Assembly: GCA_029844215.1 (NCBI GenBank)
Contig: CM056728.1
Coordinates: forward strand, 87,047,676 to 87,111,675
DNA: 64,000 nt
Origin: Przewalskia tangutica
Taxonomy: Eukaryota > Streptophyta > Magnoliopsida > Solanales > Solanaceae
Reading direction: 5' to 3'
The translations under genes were made by a program, and so were the position numbers. Positions within the stretch are counted from its first letter, which is position 1; every line of letters starts with the position of its first letter. A model generated the notes under the pieces. The model was not told the DNA's origin. It made no database searches and saw only the letters and a list, made by a program, of their open reading frames with translations. This document shows positions 11,160 through 23,246 of this stretch, one piece after another.

Positions 11160-14100
11160 TGTCACGACCCGACCTCGGGCCCGCGACTGGTGCCTTACCC
11201 CGGGCACCCTAGTGATACAATATCAGAGAAAATCAGCGGAAATAAAAACTTAAACAGGAAACAAGATACAACATAAGAAAACAGGCTAACCAAAACGGTC
11301 ACCTTCATGTATATACATATAACCGAACGATTCTGATCCTTTACAAACCCCGCCCACAACAAGATTACATGCACTTAAGAATGTAACAACAACTATGACT
11401 GGACAGGTCCCATACATACCCATGAATGTACAAGTACATACAATGACAGTGGAATATACTAAAAGATAACCCTCCGGAGAAACGGAGCTTCCCAACGCCG
11501 AATCGTGATCCTATGGCGAGGATCAACAATCGTGTACCTCTACTGCGGCATGAACGCAGCCTCGGCGAGGTCGATAACATGTACCAAGTATGTGAAATCA
11601 AAATATCAGAATGAAATCATAACGATCTATATAAAACAGAGAGACATGTATGATAACCAAACTACAGTTCACAATATATAAGCAGTCATGCCAAGTCAGG
11701 GACTCACGCCCTCAAAGTCATCACTCAAATATAACTATGGGTCTCACGCCCACAACATCAATCATGCCCGTGGAATTTCTTCCTCACTGCCGGCAGTCTA
11801 TGATATAACCACACCAAGGAGTACACATGAACACCAGGTCCCACCTGTGTCATAAAACCGTACGGCAAGACGGGCGCATAGCTACGAACCAACTGCATCA
11901 TCCACCGATCGGCAAGTACGAAAGCCAACTACCGATACCAAAGCCGTACCAACAATACTATATAACCATACCACGAAGGCGACACGGCAAGTCGAAAGCC
12001 AACTACCGTAATCACTCGCACACGTCCGACGGCAAGTACGAAGACCAACTACGGATACCAAGGTCGTAATCACGAGACTTCGCCACTAAACCGAATCGGC
12101 AAGTCAGAGGCTAACTACGGATACCAAAGCCGAATCAGCCACGGCCGGCAAGTACGAGAGCCAACTACCGGATACCAAAGTGAATCAAGAAAACCTCATG
12201 GAGAGCTAGTCCATGGAATAACACTATCAACAGGAAACGAACCCTTATCATGGCCGCGTACGTGGACCGTCCATCGAGTCGGTATGCCCGTGGACTATCA
12301 TAGTGGAAGCATACCTGGGCGCCCATCGTGTCGATGTCCAAAATGATCAAGAATAACACGGCCGCCCTCCATCGATGCACGGTAACATAAGGATACAACA
12401 CTTGCACAACAAGGCTATCACACGCAAACATAGGCAAGTTACACACAACTCAAGGTACTTTCATTTTATGCCAAAGTCCGGGTTTTAACCCCAAAGTACT
12501 ACATACTTTAATTCTTTTAAAAAGACCCATTTCTTTCACAAACGTCACCTGATACTAACACTCGTAGTATCCAAAATAGAGTAATTATTGTTTTAAGTAA
12601 ACCAAAACAATTTCCATACCTTCTTTTAAATAAACCAAGACAATACTATGCCTTCTTTTTAACCAATTTAAGACACAACCATGCCTTTCTTTTAAACCAA
12701 AACACTTCAATTCCTCAAGTCTCTTTTCTTTTAGAAAATCAAGTTCCTTACTTAGAATTTAAGAAAATTAATACTTGTATATAATGATTCTTATTAAAGT
12801 AGCCATGATCTATAAAATGTAATACAATTTTGTCTTATCTTAGCTTCTATGCAGATGGAGGATTCTACTTGTTTTAAGTTAATTATTTGTCATTACATTT
12901 TCCTTTATTAACGCTGCAATGACTTGTTCGATACTCATTCCCATTTCCGAAATCAATATAACATTATTCTTTAAAAACCAAGTACTCATTACTCACGAAT
13001 GAGGTTTCACAACTTTTTAACACAATTCAAGTCCTTAACAAATCATATCAAGTCAAATATAAGTCAAGTCTCTTTACCTTCAAAATTAAGTCTCACAATC
13101 CTTGAATCAAATCTCATATCTTTTAATGAACCAACCTCCTAACTTTCAAAATGTCAAGTTATCATTTTAAATCCAACAATAAAACCATTCTTTCGTCTTC
13201 ATAAAGTTGTTATAACTAACTTCCCATAAAGCTATTATAACACTTTATGTTCTAAACCAACCAAATTCGTTTAGCACACGTACGTCTACCGTACTACATA
13301 GTTCACAACATCATGCTAGAAAAGATAGGAAGAGGTTCACATACCTCGTGACGATTATCGTCAATTAGCAAAAAGCTCCAGTACTATAACCTTGCTAGCC
13401 TTTTCCACCCTTCAAGTAGAATACGCTACTCGTAGTACTTCAACCTATAAAGGCCACAAAACGTCTATTAATTTCTAGATCCCTTCGTAGAACATTTCTA
13501 AGTACAAGGTTCCTTATTCTATGGAAAATTCGGCAGCACCTCCCCCCAGTAACCACATAAATCTCCTCCTCTATCAAGGCCCGCTACCAAGCCAACAACT
13601 CCGAAGGGGTTACACGCCTAACGGACGTGTACAACATCGCCCCACAATAATACTACAAGTCTCAGTAAATACAGTCAATGTAAATCTGATTCAATTCTTT
13701 ATAATCCTCCTTCCAATATATCTTATACTCAATTCTAAACTACTACAATATGTAATATCCAATTACAATAGGGGGACAAAGATCATTACCTCGATAAGCC
13801 CAAAATTATCCAAGATTAATAAGTCGATCCTGAGCAATGCTTAGCTCCAATTCCTTACGCTCCAACCCGCTCCAAGCAACCCTTAGAAGTTTCTAAACAA
13901 CTTCTCTTAACACTTCAACCAACTATGAAGATTTTCCTAGGGTTTCACTTTGAGACTATTGGAATAAAGTAGTATTTTCGGGCTCTTAGTATAAAGATAA
14001 CTCTTGGAATATTACAAAGGATTTCAAGGCTAAGGTATTTGGGACTATACCAACACTTGAAGAATTTTCTACACAAAGGGGGGGATGTTTGGACGAGAAT

Positions 14101-14688
14101 TACCTAAGGGAGGGAGAATTTTTGCCTTGGAAATTATTTCAAGTGAGGGATGAAATTAAGTCTTGCAACATAAGGGGTATTTATAGAGAAATCAATGGAT
14201 AGGATTAAAGCAAGTGTAAGGTAAGGATTGGGGACATGTGTGTGGGTAATTTACCAACCATATGTCCACCACAAAAATGGGACAAGTGGCTTGCCACTTG
14301 TCCACATAACGCCCATGGACACGTGTCGACTCGATCGCCAACATGGCCACATGGGGGTGACACGTGTCGCCCCTACTCGATCAAAATATTTCATCTTCGA
14401 AAATATCCGTAATGCCAAAATCTCAAAATAAAGTGGGCCCATGGCCAGTAAATTCCTCGTGGGCCCACGTGACCAATTCCGGAAATAAAATTCCATAATT
14501 CTCAAATATTCCAAAAAGTCCGAATACCAAATCTGGGAATCCAATTCCCTTTAACGAACCTTTTTCCTTCACAAAATCCGGAAACTTTTCCGTCGAAAAA
14601 AAATCACATCTTTCTTCCTTTTAATTTAAATGTCGTATTCTCGTACGTACGTCCCCACATACATACCCTGGGACTACGGGGTGTAACA
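11160..14688 (-). mobile_element. M2 3' LTR
   Basis: A complete 3.53-kb LTR on the minus strand, from TGTCACGACCC at 11160 to GGGTGTAACA at 14688. Module II occupies about 11861-12180 (about six units near 60 bases each) and module I about 12240-12345. The TATA box on the minus strand is at 14178-14185. The left flank ACGGG (11155-11159) is half of the expected target duplication. Its partner 5' LTR starts at 17037 and is split by two later insertions. Confidence 0.88.
14178..14185 (-). promoter_or_regulatory. TATA box of M2 3' LTR
   Basis: TATAAATA on the minus strand, preceded upstream (14300-14480 in plus coordinates) by CACGTG boxes and an ACAAGTGGC/GCCACTTGT inverted repeat, as in the other LTRs. 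Confidence 0.65.
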
Positions 14689-14723
14689 TTCTTCCCCCCT
14701 TAGAAACATTCGTCCCGAATGTT
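14689..14723 (-). promoter_or_regulatory. M2 polypurine tract and pre-PPT stem-loop
   Basis: On the minus strand: stem-loop AACATTCG and CGAATGTT (14705-14712 and 14716-14723, 3-base loop), then the polypurine tract AAGGGGGGAAGAA (14689-14701) touching the LTR edge at 14688. Confidence 0.85.
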
Positions 14724-15660
14724 CCTTCTAAGTCTCAAAACATACATGCGCTGGTATAGTCTTCACTACTATACTTACAAAACCACTTATGCCACACCTG
14801 GCCATAATATAACCCATGCGCAAAACTCCAATTCAAGCCAACGAGGAATCACCTCTAACGTGCATAACATCACTTTAGCTCCACCCCTGGTCTAAAGGAT
14901 ACTCTCTTCATATCCTTACTTCACAAAAAATGATCACTTCCATTCTCTTAACACCCGTTCACTTCTTTCCTTACTCGTCGTACCCTTCTCGTACACCTGA
15001 ACTCTTTCTATTACACGTACCACACTTCAGTCATCGCTTCAGTTTCCAAAACCTTGGAGTTACTACCTCCAAACTTGGTCGTTACGCTAGCGATTTCCTT
15101 TAAGGCCATTCCGGCCTTCACGATCGATCCAGTCGAACGCGTCTACGAATTCGTACAATGGTTACCTAAACTTGGGCCTAGCACCCTCGTGACCCTATCA
15201 CATAGCGGGACCACAACAAATTTACCTTACATCATTCCGGGCTGCGGGTTGACCCGCAATCTGGCCTCAACCTGACCCATTATCGCGCCCAACTCTCTCG
15301 TTCCCCGGTCCGGAAGAATCTCACTAATTCACGTCATGAAAGCTACCACTTCTATCTCAAACTACCCATGGAATTATCACACAAATACACCCTAGGTATA
15401 TAATGCACTCCGACAAGGATCACCCGCAAAATCTTTTACTCAAGACGGGCTTACATCTAAGGTCTCAACTGTCATAATTTCTAAGGTTCACAAATTACCT
15501 GACCCCAAACTTACCTTTTTAACTGCCCATGTTTTCTAATCACAATTATCACAATGTTATCTGAACATAACACTTAACATAAAAAAAAATCATCACATCA
15601 CGCATACTAATCTCTAGAGGGTTAAGGATATACCTGTAACTACTGCTTCACTTTCCCTTT
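14724..15660 (-). other. M2 non-coding block between gag and polypurine tract
   Basis: No pol domain and no supportable open frame. It matches the blocks of P1 and P2 along its length, best at about 15065-15345. It confirms M2 as gag-only: about 2.35 kb between the LTRs, against about 4.9 kb in element A. Confidence 0.75.
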
Positions 15661-16832
15661 GTCACTCTAATCATAATCCTGCCCTGTTGGCGCATAGCTA
15701 TAGAAGGCGATGACACGCCACTGATCCTGAAGGATGAGTCTTAACATCTGCTCTACCTCTGGTCGGACAATCCCTCGCAAAATGGCCCTGTCGGCCGCAA
15801 GTATAACAATCTCCCAAACTAGCACGACACTCCCCCTTATGGATTTTTCCACAACGGCCACACTGAGATAAGGGTGGCCTCATCCGGCGAGCAATCCTAC
15901 TCCCCTGAAAATCTGAAACCTTGGAGCCCTGACCTGCTCCTGAATACCCTGGACGCCACGAAGGCGCGAGGACCACTGCATCTTGGCGGAGGTGTATAAC
16001 TAGCCTGCTGCTGAGGCGGTCCGCCTCGAAAGTTACCAAAGGACCCTGCTGTCTTGGCCTCTTATCGATCTGGTCCTACGTCGGTCTCTACGTTCCTCCA
16101 TCCCCTGTGCATAAGCCTGTATACGGGCAATGTCCATGCCCGGCTGAAGAGCTACACCCGAGCAAGCTTCTGCCAAGTAGTTATCGAGCCCCATGACGTA
16201 GCGGTGCACTCTGTCCTCCATATCTGCCACTAACGCAGGGACATATCGAGCCAACGAGTCGAACTCCACGTTGTACTCCGAACCGTCGCCTCTCTCGGCC
16301 TCAAAGATCACAGCCGGCCGTGCTCTCCTCATCTGCGGAGGCAAAAATGGCTGAGAAATGCCTCCGAGAACTCGTCCCAAACAGCTGGAGGCGCATGCTC
16401 CCCCCGGGACAGCTCGCGAATAAAACCGATCAGCGGATCACGCAGCCGATGCGAACCTAAGACCACCGACTCGGTCTCCGAAGCCTTGATCACTCTCATG
16501 ATCCGCTGTAACTGTCGGATGAACTCCTGCGGATCATCCTCAGGCCTCGACCCGTAGAACTTCGGGTGAAATTCTTGCTCAAAATGTCCCGTAGTCTCAA
16601 ACTATCCGATCTGGGGTGAACTACGGGTGCTACTGGAACCTCCGACTCTCGTCTGTCCTCGTGTCTAGCCACAATCCTAGCTAGTAACTGGGCCATCTCC
16701 TTGTAACCCATATCCTATGTTCCTGGCCGTGGGGTTGGAGGCTCAGTGCTTGTGGCCTCGGTGAGATCGCCGCTCTACTCAGCCTCCTCTGCCGCCTTGC
16801 CCTTCCGGGCTGGTTACCTTGCGTGGAGGCAT
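15661..16832 (-). pseudogene. M2 gag, nearly complete but frameshifted
   Basis: Gag capsid/nucleocapsid protein. The start at 16832 (MPPRK) follows a leader of about 190 bases after the primer site. An N-terminal piece (16711-16496) reads MAQLLARI and ends MIRRSSSD. The gag domain (16380-16033) reads QPFLPPQMRRARP, then EYNVEFDSLARYVPALV, then MGLDNYLAEACSGVALQPG. A frameshift near 16035 moves into the frame holding two zinc knuckles (about 15850-15780): CGRCGKIHKGEC and CYTCGRQGHFARDC, the second a regular C-x2-C-x4-H-x4-C. The protein ends soon after RADVKTHPSGSV. Only one knuckle pair is present. With two to three frame corrections this would be one gag of about 380 residues. Nothing after it resembles protease. 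Confidence 0.85.
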
Positions 16833-17021
16833 AGCTGGTACAAAAGAGATACGTCAGAGGGAGTCCAACTTATAACACAGCTCTAAGGCACGATCTCAGA
16901 GTGAGAAGAACGGAAACCAATCCTAAATATCCTGTAGCCTCCTGATTATTGGTGTGGTGCACAACACGCCGATAATCAAGACTCTACTAGATACGGTCTG
17001 TAGACACTTTCAGGATTAATC

Positions 17022-17032
17022 GCTCGATACCA
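17022..17032 (-). other. Primer-binding site of M2 (one base lost)
   Basis: On the minus strand TGGTATCGAGC, which lacks one A relative to TGGTATCAGAGC of the other elements. It sits four bases from the LTR edge at 17037. The missing base is of the same kind as the small deletions common in this patch, so it may be a sequence error. Confidence 0.75.
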
Positions 17033-17036
17033 CTTT

Positions 17037-17980
17037 TGTCACGACCGACCTCGGGCGCGGCGGTGCCTTACCGGGCACCCTAGTGATCTGACATCGAGAG
17101 AAAATCAGCGGAAATAAAAACTTAAGCAGAAACAAGATACAACATAAGAAAAGCAGGCTAACCAAGCGGTCACCTTCATGTATATACATATAGCGACGAT
17201 TCTGATCCTTTACAAACCACGCCCAATGATGCAGACCTCTAAGAATGTAACAACAACTATGACGGGACGGGGCCCGCCATACCCAGAATGTACAAGTACC
17301 TACAATGACAGGGACTATACCAAAGATAAGCCTCGAGAAAGCGGAGCTTCCCAACGCTGAATCTGTGATCCTATGGCGAGGATCAACAATTGGTGTACCT
17401 CTACTGCGGCATGAACGCGGCCCGAAGAGGTCGATACAACATGTACCAAGTATGTGGCGAAAATCAGAATGAAATCATAACGATCTATATAAAGCAGAGA
17501 CATGTATGATAACCAAACTACGATTCACAATATATAGCGATCGTGCCAAGTCGTGACTCACGCCCTCAAAGTCATCACTCAAATATAACTATGGGTCTCA
17601 CGCCCACAACATCAATCATGCCCGTGGAATTTCTTCCTCACTGCCGACAGTCTATGATATAACCACACCAAGGAGTACACATGAACACCAGGTCCCACCT
17701 GTGTCATAAAACCGTACGGGGCAAGTACGAAGGCATAGCTACCAGAACCAACCTGCATCATCCACTGACCGGGGCAAGTACGAAAGCCAACTACCAGATA
17801 CCAAAGCCGTACCAACAATACTATATAACCATACCACGAAGCTGACACGGGGCAAGTACGAAAGCCAACTACTAGAACCACCTGCGTCACGTCGCTGACG
17901 GGGGCAAGTACGAAGACCAACTACCAGATACCAAGGCCGTAATCACGAGACTTCGCCACTAAACTGAATGGGGCAAGTAC
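17037..17980 (-). mobile_element. M2 5' LTR, first segment
   Basis: Begins TGTCACGACC at the LTR edge and matches the start of M2's 3' LTR (11160 onward). It runs into module II (about 17710-17980), where element A is inserted after GGGGCAAGTAC. It resumes at 30516. Confidence 0.88.
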
Positions 17981-18456
17981 TGTTATACCCCGTAGTTCCA
18001 GAGTATGTGTGTGAGGACGTACGTACAATTGTATAAGCCCTAATTAGGTTAAGGATGAAATTGTGAACTTCCAACGGAAAAGATTCCGAACCTTGTGAAG
18101 GAAATTTTACGTTTTTAATATTTTAACCAATTACGGATTTTTCCGAGAGATGAAATATTTTGGACCAATAGGAGGGCGACATGTGTCACCCTTAGGTGGC
18201 ATGTTGGACGAAACAAGTGGGCAAGTGGCCAAGTCAAGAAGTCAAGTCTTGAAAGATATTTTGTGGGGCAAGTGGGAAGGGGACCTTGGACGTTTTCTTA
18301 AGGGCCACATGTCCCAAAGTTGTGGTGGACATATGGACCAAGGTTGTGGTGGACATATGTCCCAATGTTGTGGTGGACACTTGGTGGAAGACTCCACTCA
18401 CACAAGCAACCAAATCTTCACCCTCCACTTGCTTGAATCTTGACCCTTGATTGTCC

Positions 18457-18464
18457 TATAAATA
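18457..18464 (+). promoter_or_regulatory. TATA box of A 5' LTR
   Basis: TATAAATA followed by six Cs. This is the promoter that would drive full-length A RNA. A set of GTGGTGGACATATG repeats lies about 80-150 bases upstream. Confidence 0.75.
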
Positions 18465-19789
18465 CCCCCCTTAAGTGCAAGACTTCTTCATCCACTTAAA
18501 CAATTTCCAAGTCTCAAAATCCCTCCCCCCTTTTAGTAGTTCTCGTCCAAAGTCCTCCCCCCCCTTTGTCCTAGCTCTCGTCCGAAACACATCCCCCCCC
18601 TTGGTAGAGAAAAATGTCTTCAAGTATTGTTACTATTCCAAAATACCTTAGCCCAAATCCCTTGTAGTATTCCCAAGTTACCTCTATACTAAGAGCCCGG
18701 AAATACTACTTTATTTCCTTTAGTCACAAAACGAAACCCTAGGAAAATCTTCATAGTTGGTTGAAGTATTAAGTAGAAGTTGTTTAGAAACTTCTAAGGG
18801 TTTCTTGGAGTGGATTGGAGCGCACGGAATAGGAGCTAAACGTTGCTCAGGATCGACTTAAATCTTGGATAATTTTGGGCTTTTCGAGGTAATAATCTTT
18901 ATCCTTCTATTGTAATTGGAGATTACATATTGTAGTAGTTTAGAATTAAGTATAAGATATATAGAAGGATGGTATAAAAGAAGAGAATTGAACTGTACTT
19001 ACATTGGGTATTTCTGATGAACTTGTGTAGTTTTACGGGTAGGAAGTCTTTGCCCAATTTTCCGTAGAATTAAGAACATTACGCTTAGAATATTCTCTGA
19101 GTAGTCTAGACGTTGATAGGCGTATTTAACTATTATAGGTTGATACTCTGCGCGACACATTCGACTTGGCGGTGGATTGGTAGGAGGTATGTGATCCTTC
19201 CTATACTCTTGAGCATGATATTTGTGAAATATATATAGTACGGTGAGCGTCGTGTGTTAACTAAATTTGGTATTACTTTGATGTCTTTTGACTTGAGTTT
19301 TAAATAATAAGAATCTTGAAGTATTTCAAAAGAGTTATGAATCATTTTTGAAAGAAAGGAAATACTTGGTTTTAAAAGCTTAAGTGTTATACTAGCTTTA
19401 TGGGAAGTTAGGTATAACGACTTAAGAAAGATAAAAGGAACGGTTTACTTATTTGCTTATGAAAGCCTTGTAATGATTTCTAGAAAGTGTGGTAAGTTGG
19501 TTTGATAAGTAAACATGTTATGATGCTACGTGTGTTAGTGTCTTGTGATGTTTGTGTAAGGGGGTTATTCTTGTTGTGCTTACGTTGTTAAACGATAAGC
19601 CCGTTGTACTGGTATTATATCACATACCCCCCTGACTTGCTATGATGCCGAGAATTTGCCACCCTCGATGCGAGGAATACCTCATGCGGGTCCATGCGAC
19701 CTATGCGGAGCTGCGGGAGTTCCAGGATTGATCACTCCGGGTGTGTTACGCCGATGCGAGGAATACCTCATGCGGTCCAGGTGACTATG

Positions 19790-22318
19790 TGTTATACCCC
19801 GTAGTTCCAGAGTATGTATGTGAGGACGTACATACAATTGTGTAAGCCCTAATTAGGTTAAGGACGAAATTGTGAACTTTCAACGGAAAAGATTCCGAAC
19901 CTTGTGAAGGAAATTTTACGTTTTTAATATTTTAACCAATTACGGATTTTTCCGAGAGATGAAATATTTTGGACCAATAGGAGGGCGACATGTGTCACCC
20001 TTAGGTGGCACATGTTGGACGAAAATTGTGGGCAAGTGGCCAAGTCAATTAGTCAAAGTCTTGGAAGATATTTTTGTGGGCAAGTGGGGGATGCCTTGGA
20101 CGGTTTTTAGGTGCAAGTGGCTAGCCACATGGCTCATTTTTGTGGTGGACATATGTCCCAAAGTTGTGGTGGACATATGTCCCAATGTTGTGGTGGACAC
20201 TTGGTGGAAGACTTCACTTGCTCAAGCAACCAAATCTACACCTTACACATGTTTTAATCTTGGCCATTGAAGGTCCTCTAAATACCCCCCTTAAGTTGCA
20301 AGACTTTTCATCCACTTAACAATTTCCAAGTCTCAAAACTCCCTCCCCCCTTAGAGAAGCTCTCGTCCAAACTCCCTTCCCCCCCCCCTTTTGGAAGTCT
20401 CGTCCGAAACAACACCCCCCCTTGGTAGAAAAATTCCTCCAAGTATTGTTACTATCCCAAAATACCTTAGCCTAAATCCCTTGTAGTTTTCCAAAGTTAC
20501 CTCTATACTAAAAGCGCGGAAATACTACTTTATATCCTTTAGTCACAAAACGAAACCCTAGGAAAATCTTCATAGTTGGTTGAAGTATTAAGTAGAAGTT
20601 GTTTAGAAACTTCTAAGGGTTTCTTGGAGCTATCGGAGCGTGCAAATTAGGAGCTAAACGTTGTTCAGGATCGACATTTAATCTTGGATAATTTTGGGCT
20701 TATCGAGGTAATAATCTTTGTCCTTCTATTGTAATTGGAGATTACATATTGTAGTAGTTTAGAATTAAGTATAAGATTTATAGAAGGATGGTATAAAGAA
20801 GAGAATTGAAGCACTTACATTGGGTGTATTCTGATGAGACTTGTGTAGTTTGTGGGTAGGGAAATCTTGCCCAATTTTCCGTAGAATAGAACCTTCGCTT
20901 AGAATATTCTCTGAGTAGTCTAGACATTGATAGACGTATTTGACTATTATAGGTTGATACTCTGCGCGCGACATATTCGACTTGACAGTGGATTGGTAGG
21001 AGGTATGTGATTCTTCCTATCCTCTTGAGCATGATACTTTTGAAATATATATAGTACGGTGAGCGTGCATGTGTTAACTAAACTTGGTTTTACTTTGATG
21101 TCTTTTGACTTGAGTTTTAAATGATAAGAATCTTGGAAATATTTCAAAGGAGTTACGAATCATTTTTGAAAGAAAAGTAATACTTGGTTTTAAAAGCTTA
21201 AGAGTTATACTAGCTTTATGGGAAGTTAGGTATAACGACTTAAGAAAGATAAAAGAATCGGTTTACTTATTTGTTTATGAAAGTCTTGTATTAATTTACG
21301 GAAAGTGTAGTAAGATGGTTTGATAAGTAAACATGTTATGATGCTACGTGTGTTAGTGTCTTGTGATGTTTGTGTAAGGGGTTATTCTTGTTGTGCTTAC
21401 GTTGTTAAACGATAAGCGTTGTCTTGCTATTATATCACATACCCCACGACTTGTTATGATGCCGAGGACTTGCCACCTCGATGCGAGGAATACCTCATGC
21501 GGGTCCATGTGACTATGCGAGTCGCGGGAGTTCGGGATTGATCACTCCGGGTGTTACCGATTCGAGGAATACCTCATGCCGTCCATAGGACTATGCGGAC
21601 CGGGGTCCAGGATGATGTCGCGGGTTAGCTACCCCGATCGCGAGAATACCTCATGCGGGCCTATGTGGCTATGCGGTGCGGGAGTTCGAGATTAGGCACG
21701 CATAATGATACTATGGGCGAATGGCCTTGCTTCGATCATTAGCGGCCTAGAAAAGACCAGTTATGTTATATCTATTTTGCTCTTGGTTATGCTGTGGCAC
21801 TATGTGCGGTTACATTGGTTGTTTCGTACATATTTGTAAAATTGGTTTTAAAATGATATGATTTCATTTAAGTACTTTACAGTTTCACATACTTGGTACC
21901 TGTTGTACTGACCTCCTACGGGGGGCTGCGTTCTTGCCGCAGGTAGAGGTACTCCTGTTGTTGATCCACGCTCCTAGGATCACCGTTCCTGCTTATGGGA
22001 AAGCCCAGTTTCTCCAGAGGCTTGTCTTTTGGGTATGATCTCCCTGCCATTGTAGCTTTATGTACATTCAGGGTATGGCGGGGCCCTGTCCCGCCATAGT
22101 TGTTTACATTCCTAGAGGTCTGTAGTCCTGTTGTAAAGTTGGGATGTAACTGTCACTCTTGATGTATATATACATGCCGAAAGGCAATCTTTTCTTGGAT
22201 AAACTGTTTCTATTTCATAATTGTTTCATGTCTTGCTTTTATATTCCGCTGGTTACTCTGATGTATGTCTACTTAGGTGCCCGGGTAAGGCACGATCCAC
22301 GCCCGGTTGGTCGTGACA
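19790..22318 (+). mobile_element. S3: solo LTR inside A's 5' LTR
   Basis: A complete 2.53-kb LTR of the same type-A subfamily (TGTTATACCCCG at 19790, GTCGTGACA at 22318) with no internal region. Flanks are CTATG (19785-19789) and CTATC (22319-22323). The uninterrupted A 3' LTR reads CTATGCTGAC at this place, so this is a target duplication with one damaged copy. It formed by recombination between two LTRs of a later insertion. Its TATA position reads TCTAAATA (about 20277-20284), so its promoter may be weak. Confidence 0.88.
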
Positions 22319-22323
22319 CTATC

Positions 22324-23048
22324 GCGACCGGGGTCGAGGATGATCCGCGGTTTAGCTACCCCGTCGAGAATACCTCATGCGGGCCTATGTGGCTATCGCG
22401 GTGCGGAGTTCCGAGATTAGGCTCGCATAATGATACTATGGGCGAATGACCTTTCTTCGATCATTAGCGGCCTAGAAAAGACCGATTATGTTATATCTAT
22501 TTTGCTCTTGGTTATCTTTGTGACACTATGCGGTTACATTGGTTGTTTAAATGCGTATTTGTAAAATTGGTTTTAAAATGATATGATTTCACTTAAGTAC
22601 TTTCTGATTTCACATACTTGGTACTGTTATCGACTCTCCTTGAAGTGCGTTAAATCTGCGCAGTAGAGGTACTCCTGTTGTTGATCCCCGCTCCTAGGAT
22701 CACCATTTCTGCTTTTGGGAAAGCCCCGTTTCTCCAGAGGATTATCGTTTGGGTATGATCTCCCTGTCATTATAAGCTTTATGTACATTCAGGGTATGGC
22801 GGGGCCCTGTCCCGCCATAGTTGTTTACATTCCTGAAGTGCAGTAGTCTGTTGTATGTTGGGATGTAACTGTTCACTCTTGATGTATATATATATACATG
22901 CCGAAAGACAATCTTTTCTTGGATAAACTGTGTCTCATTTTACATATGTTTCATGTCTTGTTTTTATATTCCGCTGGTTACTCTGATGTATGTCTACTTG
23001 GGTGCCCGGGTAAGGCACCAGTCTCGGGCCCGGGATCGGGTCGTGACA
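22324..23048 (+). mobile_element. A 5' LTR, distal segment (end of LTR)
   Basis: Resumes A's LTR after S3 with the last module-III units and then the conserved U5 end: GGTATGGCGGGGCCCTGTCC near 22795, TGTATATATATATACATG near 22881, and the edge GGTCGTGACA at 23048. Confidence 0.85.
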
Positions 23049-23052
23049 AAAG

Positions 23053-23064
23053 TGGTATCAGAGC
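23053..23064 (+). other. Primer-binding site of A
   Basis: TGGTATCAGAGC, four bases after the LTR end, matches the 3' end of initiator-Met tRNA. The leader to gag (23065-23246) is shared almost word for word with P2. Confidence 0.92.
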
Positions 23065-23246
23065 AGTTAATCCTCGGAAAGTGTCTACAGACCGTATCTA
23101 GTAGAGTCTTGATTATCGGTGTGTTGTGCACGCAATAATCGTGAGGCTATAGGATATTTAGGATTGGTTTCCATTCTTCTCACTCTGAGATCGTGCCTTA
23201 GAGTGTTATAAGTTGGACCCTCTAACGTATTTCTTTCTTTACGATT

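Larger units (their letters stand above)
17981..23048 (+). mobile_element. A 5' LTR, split by solo LTR S3
   Basis: Two segments, 17981-19789 and 22324-23048, add up to about 2.53 kb, matching the 3' LTR (2.52 kb). U3 is of type A (ACAATTGTATAAGCCC after the first 45 bases). The TATA box is at 18457-18464, and module III lies around 19669-19789 and 22324-22420. The first 90 bases differ from the 3' LTR at one position, so the insertion is fairly young. Confidence 0.9.

Noticed and set aside
12165..12446. Possible small secreted-type proteins in LTR U5 (also 30646 and 22159)
   Set aside because: Hydrophobic runs come from T-rich LTR sequence. No start context or conservation of frame was seen.
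18150..18443. Open frame of 97 codons with GGHMDQGCGGHM-like repeats in type-A LTRs (also 28161 and 19959)
   Set aside because: It translates the GTGGTGGACATATG repeats upstream of the TATA box. The frame is not kept in S3, and nothing suggests translation.
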